From Deltaproteobacteria bacterium (GTDB lineage Bacteria; Desulfobacterota; Binatia; DP-6), in contig VBKJ01000151.1 in the NCBI GenBank assembly GCA_005879795.1, forward strand, positions 1 through 59,460: a stretch of DNA of 59,460 bases. The letters are read 5' to 3'. The notes under the pieces were generated by a model. The model searched no databases and was not told the DNA's origin. It saw only the letters and a list, made by a program, of their open reading frames with translations. The position numbers were made by a program, and so were the translations under genes. Numbering within the stretch: the first letter of the stretch is position 1; every line of letters begins with the position of its first letter. Shown here piece by piece: positions 1 to 9,113 of the stretch.

Positions 1-717
1 GCGGAAGGAGCCGAGCGCCCCGAACGCGGCCAGGGTCTGGAGCAGGATGACCGCGGTCATGGCGAAGCAGGCGAGGGTGAGTATGCTCGCGTAGGGGAGG
101 CGCTCGCGGCGGAGGAGATTCAGCACCAGGCCGAGGAGGCTGTACGCGAGGGCGGCGAGGAGCTTCCAGACGAAGAAGAAGACGAGGCACGCGACGAACG
201 CGAGCGGCGCCGCCAGCAGGCGCAGGCGGCCGTACATCCTCCTGACGCTCGCTCCGTTCACCACCAGGCCCTCCCAGCGGGCGCGCGCCTCGGGCGTCTG
301 CGACACCAGGTCGTACACGCGGCGCTGTCCCGCCCGCCCCTCGCTCACGACCACTTGCGTCCGGCTGACGAACACTGGGGCTCCACGCAGGTCATCCGCG
401 CTCGGCGTTTCCCTCCGCGTGTCGATGACGAGCAGCGTCCCGAGGGCGGGATGGGTGAGCACGAACGGCTGCGGGGCGTCCATGACCGCGCCGTGGTCCG
501 TGAGCTTCACCTCGGGAAGGTTCGGCGCGAGCCAGTCCACGAAGCGGTCGGCGGCCGGAAGCCAGAAGGCCAGGAGGGCGATCGCGATCGCTGCGGAGTA
601 GAGCGAGGAGAGGTAGACGAGGTAGGCGAGCCCCCGCCCGAGCCGCTGGCGCGCGACCCGGCGATAGAAGGCGAGGCTGCAAAGGCTGAGGACGGGGCCG
701 AGGACGATGTCCGTCAT
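1..717 (-). CDS. DUF1189-like membrane protein (3' end outside window)
   Basis: The frame is open for 239 codons from an ATG at 717 and runs off the left edge, so the C-terminus is missing. It begins MTDIVLGPVLSLCSLAFYRR, followed by a hydrophobic segment (about residues 30-55), a soluble loop of about 90 residues, and further hydrophobic segments near residues 165-190 and 200-235. This start-TM-loop-TM layout, with the short 'FYRRVARQRLGRGLAYL' entry, matches DUF1189 family membrane proteins, whose function is unknown. The ATG overlaps the TGA of the upstream dehydrogenase (ATGA at 714-717), so the two are probably translationally coupled. Family call by eye only. Confidence 0.6.
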   Translation of the reverse strand, partial: MTDIVLGPVLSLCSLAFYRRVARQRLGRGLAYLVYLSSLYSAAIAIALLAFWLPAADRFVDWLAPNLPEVKLTDHGAVMDAPQPFVLTHPALGTLLVIDTRRETPSADDLRGAPVFVSRTQVVVSEGRAGQRRVYDLVSQTPEARARWEGLVVNGASVRRMYGRLRLLAAPLAFVACLVFFFVWKLLAALAYSLLGLVLNLLRRERLPYASILTLACFAMTAVILLQTLAAFGALGSFR

Positions 718-1811
718 CGCGCCAGATCCGCCCCCAGGCGTGCGAGCTGCCGCGTGCCCGAGCCGAGCGTCAGCTCGATCTGCTTCGACCAGAGATAGTA
801 GCGGTGCAACGGGTAGTCGACGTCGACGCCGATCCCGCCGTGCAGGTGCTGCGCCGCGTACACGACCCGGTGCGCGGCCTCCGAGGCCCAGAACTTCGCG
901 ATCGCGACCTCGGTGGTCGCGGCGCGATCGGCGCAAAGGCGCCACGCCGCCTGCCAGGTCGTCAGCCGGATCGCCTCGGCGTCGATGTAGGCGTCGGCGG
1001 CCCGCTGCTGCACTGCCTGGAAGGACGCGATCGGCCGGCCGAACTGCTCTCGGCCCGTCGTGTACTCGGCCGTCATGCGGAGCGCCCGGTCCGTCACGCC
1101 GACCTGCATCGCGCAGAGCCCGACGGTCGCGTGCTCGACGAGCCAGGCAAGGGCGGCGGCGCCGCCCGGCAGCTCCTCGGCGTCCGCGCCGGCGAGGGCG
1201 AGATGACCGAGCGGCTCGCGGTTGGTCGCCGTCTGGCGCTCGACCCGGACGCCGGCGCCGCGGGGATCGACGAGGAAGAGCCCCGGCTCGCCCGCGGCGG
1301 TGCGTGCCGGCACGAGGACGCGCGCCGCCAGGTGGGCCGCCGGCACGCAGGTCTTCGTGCCGTCGAGGCGCCAGCGCGCGCCGTCGCGGCGCGCGGCCGT
1401 GGCGGGCTCGCGGGGATCGTCCGCGTCGGGCTCCACGAGCGCGGCGCCGAGCACGACCTCGCCCGACGCGACGCCGGGGAGGAACGCGGCGCGCTGCGCG
1501 CGCGTGCCGAAGCGCGCGAGCGGCAGCGCGCCCAGCACGAGCGTCGGCCATGCGGGGACCGGCGCCACGGCGCGCCCGACCTCCTCGAGCACGAGGCAGA
1601 GGTCGAGGAAGCCGAGGCCGCTGCCGCCGAACTCTTCCGGGATCGCCGTCCCGAGGAGGCGCGCGCCGGCGAGCGCCTCCCACGCCGCGCGGTCGAACCA
1701 GTCCGGCTCGGCCTCGACCAGCGCGAGGCGCTCCGGCGTCACGTGATCCGCGAGGATGCGGCGGGCCAGCTCGCGGAGCGCCTCCTGCTCGGGCGTGAGC
1801 GCGAAGTCCAT
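714..1811 (-). CDS. Acyl-CoA dehydrogenase, FadE28-like (partner subunit)
   Basis: A 365-residue acyl-CoA dehydrogenase fold protein: alpha-helical N-domain opening MDFALTPEQEALRELARRI, middle beta domain, and a C-domain with the FAD-contacting HGGIGVD at 324-330. The usual C-terminal GTSE signature is replaced by GSGTRQL (350-356), as in the partner chains of actinobacterial alpha2beta2 dehydrogenases such as FadE28 (ChsE1) used on CoA-activated steroid side chains. The gene directly follows a second dehydrogenase (stop to start gap 22 bp) and overlaps the DUF1189-like gene by 4 bp. Expected reaction: alpha,beta-dehydrogenation of a bulky acyl-CoA as a heteromer with the 1834-3006 product. 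The heteromer assignment is inferred from gene pairing and the degenerate signature. Confidence 0.85.
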   Translation of the reverse strand: MDFALTPEQEALRELARRILADHVTPERLALVEAEPDWFDRAAWEALAGARLLGTAIPEEFGGSGLGFLDLCLVLEEVGRAVAPVPAWPTLVLGALPLARFGTRAQRAAFLPGVASGEVVLGAALVEPDADDPREPATAARRDGARWRLDGTKTCVPAAHLAARVLVPARTAAGEPGLFLVDPRGAGVRVERQTATNREPLGHLALAGADAEELPGGAAALAWLVEHATVGLCAMQVGVTDRALRMTAEYTTGREQFGRPIASFQAVQQRAADAYIDAEAIRLTTWQAAWRLCADRAATTEVAIAKFWASEAAHRVVYAAQHLHGGIGVDVDYPLHRYYLWSKQIELTLGSGTRQLARLGADLAR

Positions 1812-1833
1812 CAGAAGTCTCCCGGGGTGACTC

Positions 1834-3006
1834 CTAGCGCGCCCGCGGCATGCCGAGGCCGGCCATCGCGATGATGTCGCGCTGCACCTCGTTGGTGCCG
1901 CCGCCGAAGGTGAGGATGAGCGTAGCGCGATACATGCGCTCGACGCGCCCCTTGAGCACCGCCCCCGGCGAGCCGGCCTTCAACGCCCCCGCCTCGCCCA
2001 TCACCTCGAGCAACAATTGATACGCCTGCACGTAGAACTCGCTGCCGTACACCTTGACCGCGGAAGCCTCGGCGTAGTTGAGCGTGCCGCGGGTCATGCT
2101 CCACGCCTGCTGCCAGTTGAGGAGCCGGAGCACCTCGAGCCCGGCGCGGACGCGCGCCAGGTGGAGCTGCACCCAGGGCCGGTCGATCACGCGCTCGCCG
2201 GAGGCGAGGCGCGTGGCGCGCGCCCAGGCGCATGCATCCTCGAAGATACGGTCCACGTAGCCGACGGCGGAGAGCGCGATGCGCTCGTGGTTCAGCTGCG
2301 TCGTGATCAGCCACCAGCCGCCGTTCTCGGGCCCGACCAGGCTCTCGGCCGGCACGCGCACGTCCTCGTAGTAGGTGGCGTTGGTGCGCACGTTGCCCAT
2401 CGTCCAGATGGGCGTGATCTTGTAGCCCGGCGCGCTGGTGGGGACGACGAACATGCTGATGCCCTTGTGCTTGGGCGCCTCGGGATGGGTGCGCGCGGCG
2501 AGCCAGATGTAGTCGGCGAACTCGGCCTGGCTGGTGAAGAGCTTCGCGCCGTCGATGACCCACGCGTCGCCATCGCGCGCGGCGCGGGTGCGGAGCGAGG
2601 CCAGGTCCGTGCCGGACGACGGCTCGGTGTAGCCGATCGCGAAGTGACACTCGCCGCGCAGGATCGCGGGCAGGAAGCGGGCCTTCTGCGCCGCCGTCCC
2701 GTGCTCCATGATGGCCGGGGCGACGGCGTTGATGGTGAGCGTCGGCAGCATGATCCCGGCGCGCGCCGCCTCGTCGAAGAAGATGAACTGCTCGATCGGC
2801 GTGCGGCCCTGCCCGCCGTACTCGCGCGGCCAGCCGATGCCGAGCCAGCCGTCGGCGCCGAGCTGGCGGACGGTCTTCAGGTAGAGCGGCCCGCCGCCCT
2901 CGGTCCCGGCCAGCTCGGCCTGATATTCGGGCGTCACCAGGCGCGCGAAGTACGCACGCAGCTCCTCGCGCAGCGCCTGCTGCTCGGGGGTGTAGTCGAG
3001 GTGCAC
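1834..3006 (-). CDS. Acyl-CoA dehydrogenase, FadE26/FadE29-like
   Basis: 390 residues with the complete dehydrogenase layout: N-terminal helices (MHLDYTPEQQALREELRAYF), the FAD-binding middle domain with IGYTEPSSGTDLASL near 123-137, and a C-terminal GGGTNEVQR (368-376) in place of the more common GGTSEIQR. The GGGTNE form is typical of FadE26/FadE29-type subunits that pair with a degenerate partner; the partner is probably encoded next door (714-1811). Start chosen at the ATG preceding MHLDYTPEQ, which matches family N-termini. It is divergent from an SDR with only 56 bp between starts, suggesting shared regulation. Substrate cannot be read from sequence. Confidence 0.88.
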   Translation of the reverse strand: MHLDYTPEQQALREELRAYFARLVTPEYQAELAGTEGGGPLYLKTVRQLGADGWLGIGWPREYGGQGRTPIEQFIFFDEAARAGIMLPTLTINAVAPAIMEHGTAAQKARFLPAILRGECHFAIGYTEPSSGTDLASLRTRAARDGDAWVIDGAKLFTSQAEFADYIWLAARTHPEAPKHKGISMFVVPTSAPGYKITPIWTMGNVRTNATYYEDVRVPAESLVGPENGGWWLITTQLNHERIALSAVGYVDRIFEDACAWARATRLASGERVIDRPWVQLHLARVRAGLEVLRLLNWQQAWSMTRGTLNYAEASAVKVYGSEFYVQAYQLLLEVMGEAGALKAGSPGAVLKGRVERMYRATLILTFGGGTNEVQRDIIAMAGLGMPRAR

Positions 3007-3030
3007 GCGCCCCTCTTAGCACGGTTTGAC

Positions 3031-3045
3031 GCCGCGAGGCGCGGC
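3031..3045. promoter_or_regulatory. Inverted repeat between divergent catabolic genes
   Basis: GCCGCG-AGG-CGCGGC, a perfect 6-bp inverted repeat with a 3-nt centre, sits between the divergent dehydrogenase (start 3006) and SDR (start 3063). A TTGACG hexamer at 3026-3031 reads toward the SDR. It could be a TetR-type operator, but no regulator gene lies next to it, and short GC palindromes are common by chance in this base composition. Confidence 0.25.
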
Positions 3046-3062
3046 CGACTAAAGGCTCGCGC

Positions 3063-3809
3063 ATGGGGCTCAGCGGACGGAACGCGATGGTGACCGGGGG
3101 CGCCTCGGGCATCGGGCGGGCGATCTGCCTTCGCCTGGCGCGCGAGGGGACAGACGTGGCGGTGCTCGACCTGGACCAGGCCGGCGGGCGGCAGGTGGCG
3201 GACGAGGTGGGCGCGCTCCACCGGCGAGCGGTTGCCGTCGAGGCGGACGTCGCGAGCGCCGCGAGCGTGGCGGCGGCCGTCGAGCGGGTCCACGCCGCGC
3301 TCGGGCCGGTCCACATCCTGGTGAACGACGCCGGCATCGCCGGACTGGTGCCGCTCCAGGACATGAGCGAGGAGCAGTGGGACCGGATGATCGCGGTCCA
3401 CCTGAAGGGGGCGTTCAACTGCACGCGCACCATCCTGGGCGACATGCTGGCCACGGGGTGGGGCCGGATCGTGAACGTCTCCTCGGTCGCCGGGCTGAGC
3501 GGCGCGCCCGAGCTCGTCCACTACTCGGCGGCGAAGGCGGGGCTCATCGGCTTCACCAAAGCGCTCTCCGCCGAGGTCGGGCCGCGCGGCATCACGGTGA
3601 ACGCGATCGCGCCCGGGCTGATCGACACGCCGCTGCTCCAGCGCTCGGGCTGGCCGGACTCGCTGACCCGGGTCATCATCGCGCAGAATCCGATCAAGCG
3701 GATCGGCACGCCGGAGGACATCGCGGCGGCGTGCGCCTACCTGGTCTCCGAGGAGGCGAGCTACGTCACCGGCCAGGTGTTGAGCCCGAACGGGGGCGGG
3801 TACCTGTGA
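3063..3809 (+). CDS. Short-chain dehydrogenase/reductase (SDR)
   Basis: Classical 248-residue SDR: cofactor loop TGGASGIG at 11-18, NDAG at 88-91 (the usual NNAG with N to D), catalytic Ser near 140-141, and YSAAK with Tyr154 and Lys158. The C-terminus GQVLSPNGGGYL resembles beta-hydroxyacyl or cyclic hydroxyacyl-CoA dehydrogenases (FabG/BadH-like group). It probably oxidises a 3-hydroxy or ring hydroxyl group of a CoA-bound substrate with NAD(P)+, fitting the divergent dehydrogenase pair. AAAGG at 3051-3055 serves as ribosome binding site, 7 nt before ATG. Exact substrate unknown. Confidence 0.9.
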   Translation: MGLSGRNAMVTGGASGIGRAICLRLAREGTDVAVLDLDQAGGRQVADEVGALHRRAVAVEADVASAASVAAAVERVHAALGPVHILVNDAGIAGLVPLQDMSEEQWDRMIAVHLKGAFNCTRTILGDMLATGWGRIVNVSSVAGLSGAPELVHYSAAKAGLIGFTKALSAEVGPRGITVNAIAPGLIDTPLLQRSGWPDSLTRVIIAQNPIKRIGTPEDIAAACAYLVSEEASYVTGQVLSPNGGGYL

Positions 3810-3859
3810 GGGCGCGGAGCGCGGCGACGAACCCGCCCAGCCCGAGCCCGACCCGTACG

Positions 3860-4294
3860 TCAGTTCTTCGGGCCGAGCACCGAGCAGCGATAGACCTCGG
3901 TCGTCGGCATCAGCGTGATCTGGCCGGCATCGGCGGCCTCGAGGATTTCGTCGTCCGCGGTGAACTGCTGCGGGGCGGTGTTGAAGACGATCTGCACTTC
4001 CAGCCAGAGCGGATTGAAGCCATCCCCCTGAATCGCGTCCAGCACGCTGACGAATGACTGTCCGCCGGGGAGCGCACCCTCGCAGGCGTCGCACATGTAG
4101 ATCGTGTTGATCGACTTGTTCTGGGCGAGAACAGCCGCCTCGCCATCCGGGGGCAGCTCCTTGAAGTTTATCGTGAAGAGCGTGCCGTCGTAGAAGGAGG
4201 GCATCGACCCCGCCCGCCCGTTCAGGCTTCCGGCCGAGGCGACACCTCCGAGTAGCGCGAACACGGCGACCAGTCCGATCACACGCGCAGTCAT
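3860..4294 (-). CDS. Secreted small protein of unknown function
   Basis: I do not recognise a family. The likely product is 144 residues from the ATG at 4294, preceded by GAAAGGA (4302-4308, opposite strand), rather than from an upstream in-frame ATG at 4441 that lacks a ribosome site. It opens with a signal peptide (MTARVIGLVAVFALLGGVASAG). The mature part of about 120 residues has a CDAC pair and one further Cys near the C-terminus, so a periplasmic or exported disulfide protein is plausible. It stands alone, convergent with the SDR and divergent from the histidine kinase. Confidence 0.7.
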   Translation of the reverse strand: MTARVIGLVAVFALLGGVASAGSLNGRAGSMPSFYDGTLFTINFKELPPDGEAAVLAQNKSINTIYMCDACEGALPGGQSFVSVLDAIQGDGFNPLWLEVQIVFNTAPQQFTADDEILEAADAGQITLMPTTEVYRCSVLGPKN

Positions 4295-4338
4295 CTCCGA
4301 GTCCTTTCTCCCCCGAGAGAATGCTTTCGCTCGGTGCG

Positions 4339-4368
4339 ATGATCGCCACACTCGGACGCCGCCGTCAA
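4339..4368 (-). promoter_or_regulatory. Candidate sigma70-type promoter for the secreted-protein gene
   Basis: Read on the minus strand: TTGACG (4368-4363), 18-bp spacer, GATCAT (4344-4339). The transcript would start about 40 nt before the ATG at 4294 and include the GAAAGGA site. The -10 matches consensus at four of six positions, so this is tentative. Confidence 0.35.
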
Positions 4369-4513
4369 TCACCCACCTACACGATCGGGCGGCGCGGAAA
4401 CCAAGGCCGCTACCGCCGGCCCTGGAGGGGTGCCCTTGCAAGATGAAAAGAAACCGCGATCATAGGAGGCGGGCTCCTGGAGTGGGGCGGGGCTGGAGGA
4501 GAGCGGGGGAGGC

Positions 4514-6982
4514 ATGCGGAGACGTCCAGGGGCCAAGCCGGCGCGCGAGCGGTGTCCAACGGAGCCGCCCCCTGCCGTCGACCGTCGACGCCGTAGCCGC
4601 CCCGCAGGGGTCGGGGCGGCGATCATCGAGGCCGGGGGCGCCGAGCGCTGGTTCCACGACCTGGTCGAATCGGCTCCCGACGCCATCGTCGGGGTGGACC
4701 GCGAAGGGCGCATCGCGTTCGCCAACGCGCAGGCCGAGAAGATATTCGGCTACCAGCGCGGCGAGCTCCTGAAGCAGCCGATCGAGCTCTTGCTGCCCGA
4801 GCGCGTACGCGGAGTGCACCTGCAGCACCGCTCCGGATACTTCGTCGATCCGCGGACACGGCCGATGGGCGCCAACCTCGACCTTGCCGGCCGGCGCAAG
4901 GACGGGAGCGAATTTCCGGCGGAGATCAGCCTGAGCCCCTTCCACACCCGTGACGGGCTGATCGTCACGAGCATCATCCGCGACATCTCCGAGCGCAGGA
5001 ACGCGGAGGACAGGTTCCGCGGCCTGATGGAGTCCGCGCCCGATGCGATGGTCATCGTCGACCAGGACGGACGGATCGTGCTCGTCAACGGACAGGTGGA
5101 GCGGCTGTTTGGGTATGGGCGCGACGAGCTGCTCGGCAAACCGGTGGAGGTGCTGGTCCCGGAGCGCTACCGGCGGCTCCATCCGGAGCACCGCAGCAGC
5201 TACTTCGGCGATCCGCAGACCCGGCCGATGGGTGTCGGGCTGGATCTCCGTGGCGTGCGCAAGGATGGCACCGAGTTCCCCGCCGAGATCAGCCTCTCCC
5301 CGATGCGCACGAAGGAGGGCGTCCTCGTCACGGCCGCGATCCGCGACGTGACGGAGCGGAAGAAGGTCGAGGGGAAGTTCCGCGGCCTCCTCGAAGCGGC
5401 GCCCGACGCGATGGTCATCGTCGAGCGCGCCGGAACAATCGTCCTGGTGAACTCGCAGGCCGAGCGGCTTTTCGGGTACGGGAGGGAGGAGCTGATCGGC
5501 CGGCCCGTGGAGATGCTCGTTCCCGAGCGCTTCCGTGCGCGGCACCCGGAGCACCGTTCCGGGTACTTCAACGAGCCCCGGTTCCGCGCCATGGGCTCGG
5601 CACTCGAGCTCTACGGGCTGCGCCGGGACGGCTCGGAGTTCCCGGTGGAGATGAGCCTGAGCCCGCTCGAGACCAAGGAGGGGATCCTGATCACGAGCGC
5701 CATCCGCGACGTGAGCGAGCGCCACGCCCTGGTGCGGGAGCAGGCGGCCCGCGCCTGCGCCGAGGCCGAGAAGCTGGCGCAGGAGAACGCGCGGCTCTAC
5801 GCCGAGGCGCAGGAAGCGCGCGCCAACGCGGAGGCGGCGAACCGCGCCAAGGACGAGTTCCTCTCCATCCTCTCCCACGAGCTGCGCACTCCGCTCACCC
5901 CCATCCTCGCGTGGACGCGGATGCTCCGCCGAGGGGGCGTACCGCCAAACGGCGTCGGACGGGCGCTCGAGGCGATCGAGCGCAACACGAAGTCCCAGGC
6001 GCGCCTCGTCGAGGATCTCCTCGACATATCGCGCATCATTTCCGGCAAGCTCCACCTCGATCGGCGCCCCGTCGAGCTGGCGGAGGTCATCGAGGCGGCC
6101 GTGGAAGCGGTTCGCCCTACCGCCGATGCCCGGCAGATCGTACTCCAGGTGTTCACCGATCCGCGCGCCGGGCTCGTGCTGGGGGACCCCCAGCGTCTGC
6201 AGCAGGTGGTCTGGAACCTCCTCACCAACGCCATCAAGTTCTCGTCCTCCGGCGGCCGTGTGGAGCTGGGGCTCGTGGCCGCGGGGTCGCACGTCGAGAT
6301 GACGGTGGGCGACGCCGGTCAGGGCATCCACCCCGCGTTCCTGCCGCATCTGTTCGAGCGCTTCCGCCAGGCCAACAGCTCCACCACGCGGGTGCACGGC
6401 GGCCTGGGCCTCGGCCTCGCGATCGTCCGCACCCTGGTCGAGCTGCACGGCGGCACCGTGGCGGCCGCAAGCCACGGCGAGGGGCGCGGAGCACGGTTCA
6501 CGGTGAAGCTCCCCGCTGTCGCACGGCGGGCGGACTTCGCGGCTACGGCGCGCCCGCGAGCGGCGGCGACGGCCTACCCCAGCCTGGACGGGCTGCGCGT
6601 CCTCATCGTGGAGGACGACGCCGACACTGCGAACGTGCTCGACGTCCTGATCGCGGGCTGCGGCGCCGAGACGCGGACGGTGATGTCCGTCGCGGACGCG
6701 CTCGAGCTGCTTGGGCAGTGGCCGGCAGACCTCCTGCTCTCCGACCTCGGGATGCCGGGTGAGGACGGCTACTCGCTGATCGAGACCGTGCGACGGCAGG
6801 AGAGCACACGGGGCGGGAGAGCCCTGCCGGCCATCGCGGTCACGGCATACGCGCGCAAGGAGGACCGCGAGCGCGCGCTCGCCGCCGGCTTCAATACGCA
6901 CGTCAGAAAGCCGGTCGAGCCCGAGGAGCTGCTCTCCGCCATCAGCGAGATCGCGGGACGCCACGCTTCGCGGGCGTCCTGA
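4514..6982 (+). CDS. Hybrid sensor histidine kinase with three PAS domains
   Basis: 822 residues, no membrane segment or signal peptide, hence a cytoplasmic sensor. Order: basic N-terminal tail; three PAS domains in tandem (about 45-160, 165-285, 290-410) that are close copies of one another, each with 'ESAPDA(I/M)V', 'ELPER'-like and 'F(P)AEISLSP' blocks; coiled coil (about 410-450); HisKA with phosphoacceptor His455 in SHELRTPL; HATPase_c with NAIKF and GLGLGLAIV; receiver domain with VEDD near 700 and phosphoacceptor Asp744 (SDLGMPG). It should autophosphorylate and relay to its own receiver. No partner regulator or DNA-binding output gene is adjacent, so its target is unknown. Convergent with the TPR gene, 11 bp away. 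Confidence 0.93.
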   Translation: MRRRPGAKPARERCPTEPPPAVDRRRRSRPAGVGAAIIEAGGAERWFHDLVESAPDAIVGVDREGRIAFANAQAEKIFGYQRGELLKQPIELLLPERVRGVHLQHRSGYFVDPRTRPMGANLDLAGRRKDGSEFPAEISLSPFHTRDGLIVTSIIRDISERRNAEDRFRGLMESAPDAMVIVDQDGRIVLVNGQVERLFGYGRDELLGKPVEVLVPERYRRLHPEHRSSYFGDPQTRPMGVGLDLRGVRKDGTEFPAEISLSPMRTKEGVLVTAAIRDVTERKKVEGKFRGLLEAAPDAMVIVERAGTIVLVNSQAERLFGYGREELIGRPVEMLVPERFRARHPEHRSGYFNEPRFRAMGSALELYGLRRDGSEFPVEMSLSPLETKEGILITSAIRDVSERHALVREQAARACAEAEKLAQENARLYAEAQEARANAEAANRAKDEFLSILSHELRTPLTPILAWTRMLRRGGVPPNGVGRALEAIERNTKSQARLVEDLLDISRIISGKLHLDRRPVELAEVIEAAVEAVRPTADARQIVLQVFTDPRAGLVLGDPQRLQQVVWNLLTNAIKFSSSGGRVELGLVAAGSHVEMTVGDAGQGIHPAFLPHLFERFRQANSSTTRVHGGLGLGLAIVRTLVELHGGTVAAASHGEGRGARFTVKLPAVARRADFAATARPRAAATAYPSLDGLRVLIVEDDADTANVLDVLIAGCGAETRTVMSVADALELLGQWPADLLLSDLGMPGEDGYSLIETVRRQESTRGGRALPAIAVTAYARKEDRERALAAGFNTHVRKPVEPEELLSAISEIAGRHASRAS

Positions 6983-6993
6983 GCGGGCGGCCG

Positions 6994-8187
6994 TCAGTTC
7001 CTCGACCCGTTCGTGCGGATCGCCCGGGCGCGCGCCTCGAGCGGCGCCGCGTCCTGCTCGCGTCCCATCTGGTGCAGCAGCACGGCGTAGTTCTCGAGCA
7101 GCGAGGCCACCTCGGGGTGGTTCGCGCCGTAGGTCTTCTCGCCGATGGCGAGGGCGCGCCTGTAGAGCGACTCGGCCTCGCCGAACTTGCCCTCCCTGCG
7201 GCAGAGCTCGGCCAGGCTGTTGAGGCTCTTCGCCAGCTCGGGGTCGTTCGGGCCGTAGGTCTTCTCGTTGATGGCGAGCGCGCGGCGGTAGAGCGGCTCG
7301 GCGTCCGCGTACCGGCCCTGCGCCTGGTAGAAGAGCGCCGCCTGGTTGAGGGTCGGGATGAGTCCCGGGTTGTCGGCGCCGAGCGCCTTCTCCTTGATGG
7401 CGAGCGACTGCTTGTAGAGCGGCTCGGCCAGCGCGAACTTGCCCTGCCTGCGGTGGAGCTCGGCGAGCGCATCGAGCGCGGCCGCCACGTCGGGGTGATC
7501 CGGCCCGAGCGCGTTCTGCCGGATGGTCAGGATGCGGCGGTAGAGCGGCTCCGCCTCGGCGTAGCGGCCGAGGTCGGTGTAGAGCGCGGCGAGGTGCGCA
7601 AGGCTCACGGTGACGCCCGGGTGGCTCGGCCCGAGCGCACGCTCGCGGATGGCGAGCGCGCGGCGGTGGAGCTGGACGGCGTCCTGGAAGTGGTCCTCGT
7701 CGTGGTAGAGGAGCGCCAGGTTGTCGAGGCTCGCGGCGACGTCGAGGCTGTCGGGGCCGAGCGTCCGCTCGCGCAGGATGAGCGCGCGGCGGAACATGCG
7801 CTCGGCGGCGTCCATGCGACCGGTCGTCGCGTACAGGGTCGCCAGGTTGTTGACGATGCTCGCCACCTGCGGGTGATGCGATCCCTTCGCCTTCTTGGTG
7901 ATGCCGAGCGCGCGGCGATGGAGCCAGCCCGCCTGCGGGTACTTGCCCTGCCGGCGGTAGAGCTCCGCCAGGTTGGTGAGCGTGGCGGCGAGACGGATGT
8001 CGTTGGGGCCGAAGCTCGACTCGGCCTCCTTGCGCGCCGCGAGCCACATCTTCTCGGCCTCGGGGAGCTGCCCCTTGCCGAAGGACTCGGCGCCGGCCGC
8101 CATGTACTTCTCCCAGAGCGAGTCCTGGGCGCGCAGGAGCGCGGGCGAGAGGGCCAGCCAGAGGAGTACCAGGGCGAGCCGCCTCAT
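6994..8187 (-). CDS. Exported kinesin-light-chain-type TPR protein
   Basis: 397 residues. The N-terminus MRRLALVLLWLALSPALLRA is a signal peptide. The rest is a run of about eight 42-residue TPR_10/TPR_12 repeats of the form 'LG..HP.VA..L..LA.LY...G.Y.EAE.L..RAL.I', as in kinesin light chain and bacterial scaffold proteins. Start chosen at the ATG at 8187 because it gives the signal peptide and overlaps the TGA of the lactonase gene (ATGA). An envelope scaffold or adaptor is the family expectation. It is the last gene of the ligase operon; why a scaffold is coupled to a lactonase is not evident. Confidence 0.85.
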   Translation of the reverse strand: MRRLALVLLWLALSPALLRAQDSLWEKYMAAGAESFGKGQLPEAEKMWLAARKEAESSFGPNDIRLAATLTNLAELYRRQGKYPQAGWLHRRALGITKKAKGSHHPQVASIVNNLATLYATTGRMDAAERMFRRALILRERTLGPDSLDVAASLDNLALLYHDEDHFQDAVQLHRRALAIRERALGPSHPGVTVSLAHLAALYTDLGRYAEAEPLYRRILTIRQNALGPDHPDVAAALDALAELHRRQGKFALAEPLYKQSLAIKEKALGADNPGLIPTLNQAALFYQAQGRYADAEPLYRRALAINEKTYGPNDPELAKSLNSLAELCRREGKFGEAESLYRRALAIGEKTYGANHPEVASLLENYAVLLHQMGREQDAAPLEARARAIRTNGSRN

Positions 8188-9101
8188 GGGTAGTTGAGGC
8201 CGAGCCCCGGGCGCGGCCACGCGGTCGCGAGCAGGCGGCCCGTGCCCGAGGCCGTGATGTAGGCGGTGCCGAGCCCGCGGCCGCCGAAGCAGATGTTGGT
8301 GGTGAGCGGGTCCCCGGTCGGCACCTGCTCGACCACCTCGCCGGCGGGCGAGATCACCGTGATGGCGCCGGTCACGAGGGTCGCGACGCACACGTTGCCG
8401 GCGCCGTCGACGGCGAGCGAATCGAAGAGCTGGTAGCCGGGGAGCCCGGCGAGGAGCGTCCCGCCGGCGGGCCCGAAGCCGGGCCCGGCCACGATCTCCC
8501 CCGGCCCGGCGAGCTCCCAGTACCAGACGCGCCCGGTCCACGTCTCGGCGACGTAGAGCCGGCGCCCGTCGGGGGAGAGGCCGATGCCGTTCGGCGCATC
8601 GAGCGGGAAGATCGCCTCGCGGATGAGCGAGCCGTCGGCGCGCGCGTAGAAGACGCCCGTCCGGTCGCGGTCGCGCTCGCGCATCTTGCCGTGGTCGGTG
8701 AACCAGAAACCGCCGCTCGCGTCGAAGACGATGTCGTTCGGCCCGCGGAGCGCGCGCCCGTCGCACGCCGTGTAGAGGTCATCGACCCTGCCCGTCGCGA
8801 GGTCGACGCGCTGGATGCGGCCGCCCGAGTAGTCGCGCGGCTGGTTCCCCGGCACGAGGAGCCCGCCCAGCTCGTGCCACTCGAAGCCGCCGTTATTGCA
8901 GACGTAGACTCCGCCGTCGGGGCCGATGGCGGCGCCGTTCGGCCCGCCGCCGGTGAGGGCGACGACGGTCTGCCCGCCGTCCGGCGCGACGCGGGTCAGG
9001 GTGCCGCGCTTGATCTCGACCACCAGCACGCTGCCGTCGGCGAGGGCTACGGGTCCCTCGGGGAACTGGAGGCCGCTCGTGACCTCGCGCATCTCGGCCA
9101 T
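8184..9101 (-). CDS. SMP-30/gluconolactonase-family beta-propeller hydrolase
   Basis: 305 residues. Metal-site elements of SMP-30/LRE proteins are visible: Glu15 in FPEGP, Asn in RGPNDIVFD, APNGIGLSPDG, and DSLAVDGAGNVCVAT. These Ca/Zn enzymes hydrolyse lactones to hydroxy acids. No signal peptide, so cytoplasmic. It is followed by the TPR gene with a 4-bp overlap and preceded by a DUF7064-like gene 12 bp upstream. In this operon a role in opening a lactone from a degraded substrate is plausible but inferred. Confidence 0.88.
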   Translation of the reverse strand: MAEMREVTSGLQFPEGPVALADGSVLVVEIKRGTLTRVAPDGGQTVVALTGGGPNGAAIGPDGGVYVCNNGGFEWHELGGLLVPGNQPRDYSGGRIQRVDLATGRVDDLYTACDGRALRGPNDIVFDASGGFWFTDHGKMRERDRDRTGVFYARADGSLIREAIFPLDAPNGIGLSPDGRRLYVAETWTGRVWYWELAGPGEIVAGPGFGPAGGTLLAGLPGYQLFDSLAVDGAGNVCVATLVTGAITVISPAGEVVEQVPTGDPLTTNICFGGRGLGTAYITASGTGRLLATAWPRPGLGLNYP

Positions 9102-9113
9102 GGGGTCCGCTCC

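Noticed and set aside
3026-3055. TTGACG-18-TAAAGG promoter for the SDR
   Set aside because: The -10 is poor, and AAAGG is better explained as ribosome site; transcription would start at the ATG itself.
4460-8047. Very long minus-strand frame opposite the histidine kinase
   Set aside because: Antisense of a well-conserved kinase; Arg/Pro/Gly-rich, no domain, and it crosses the TPR gene in another frame.
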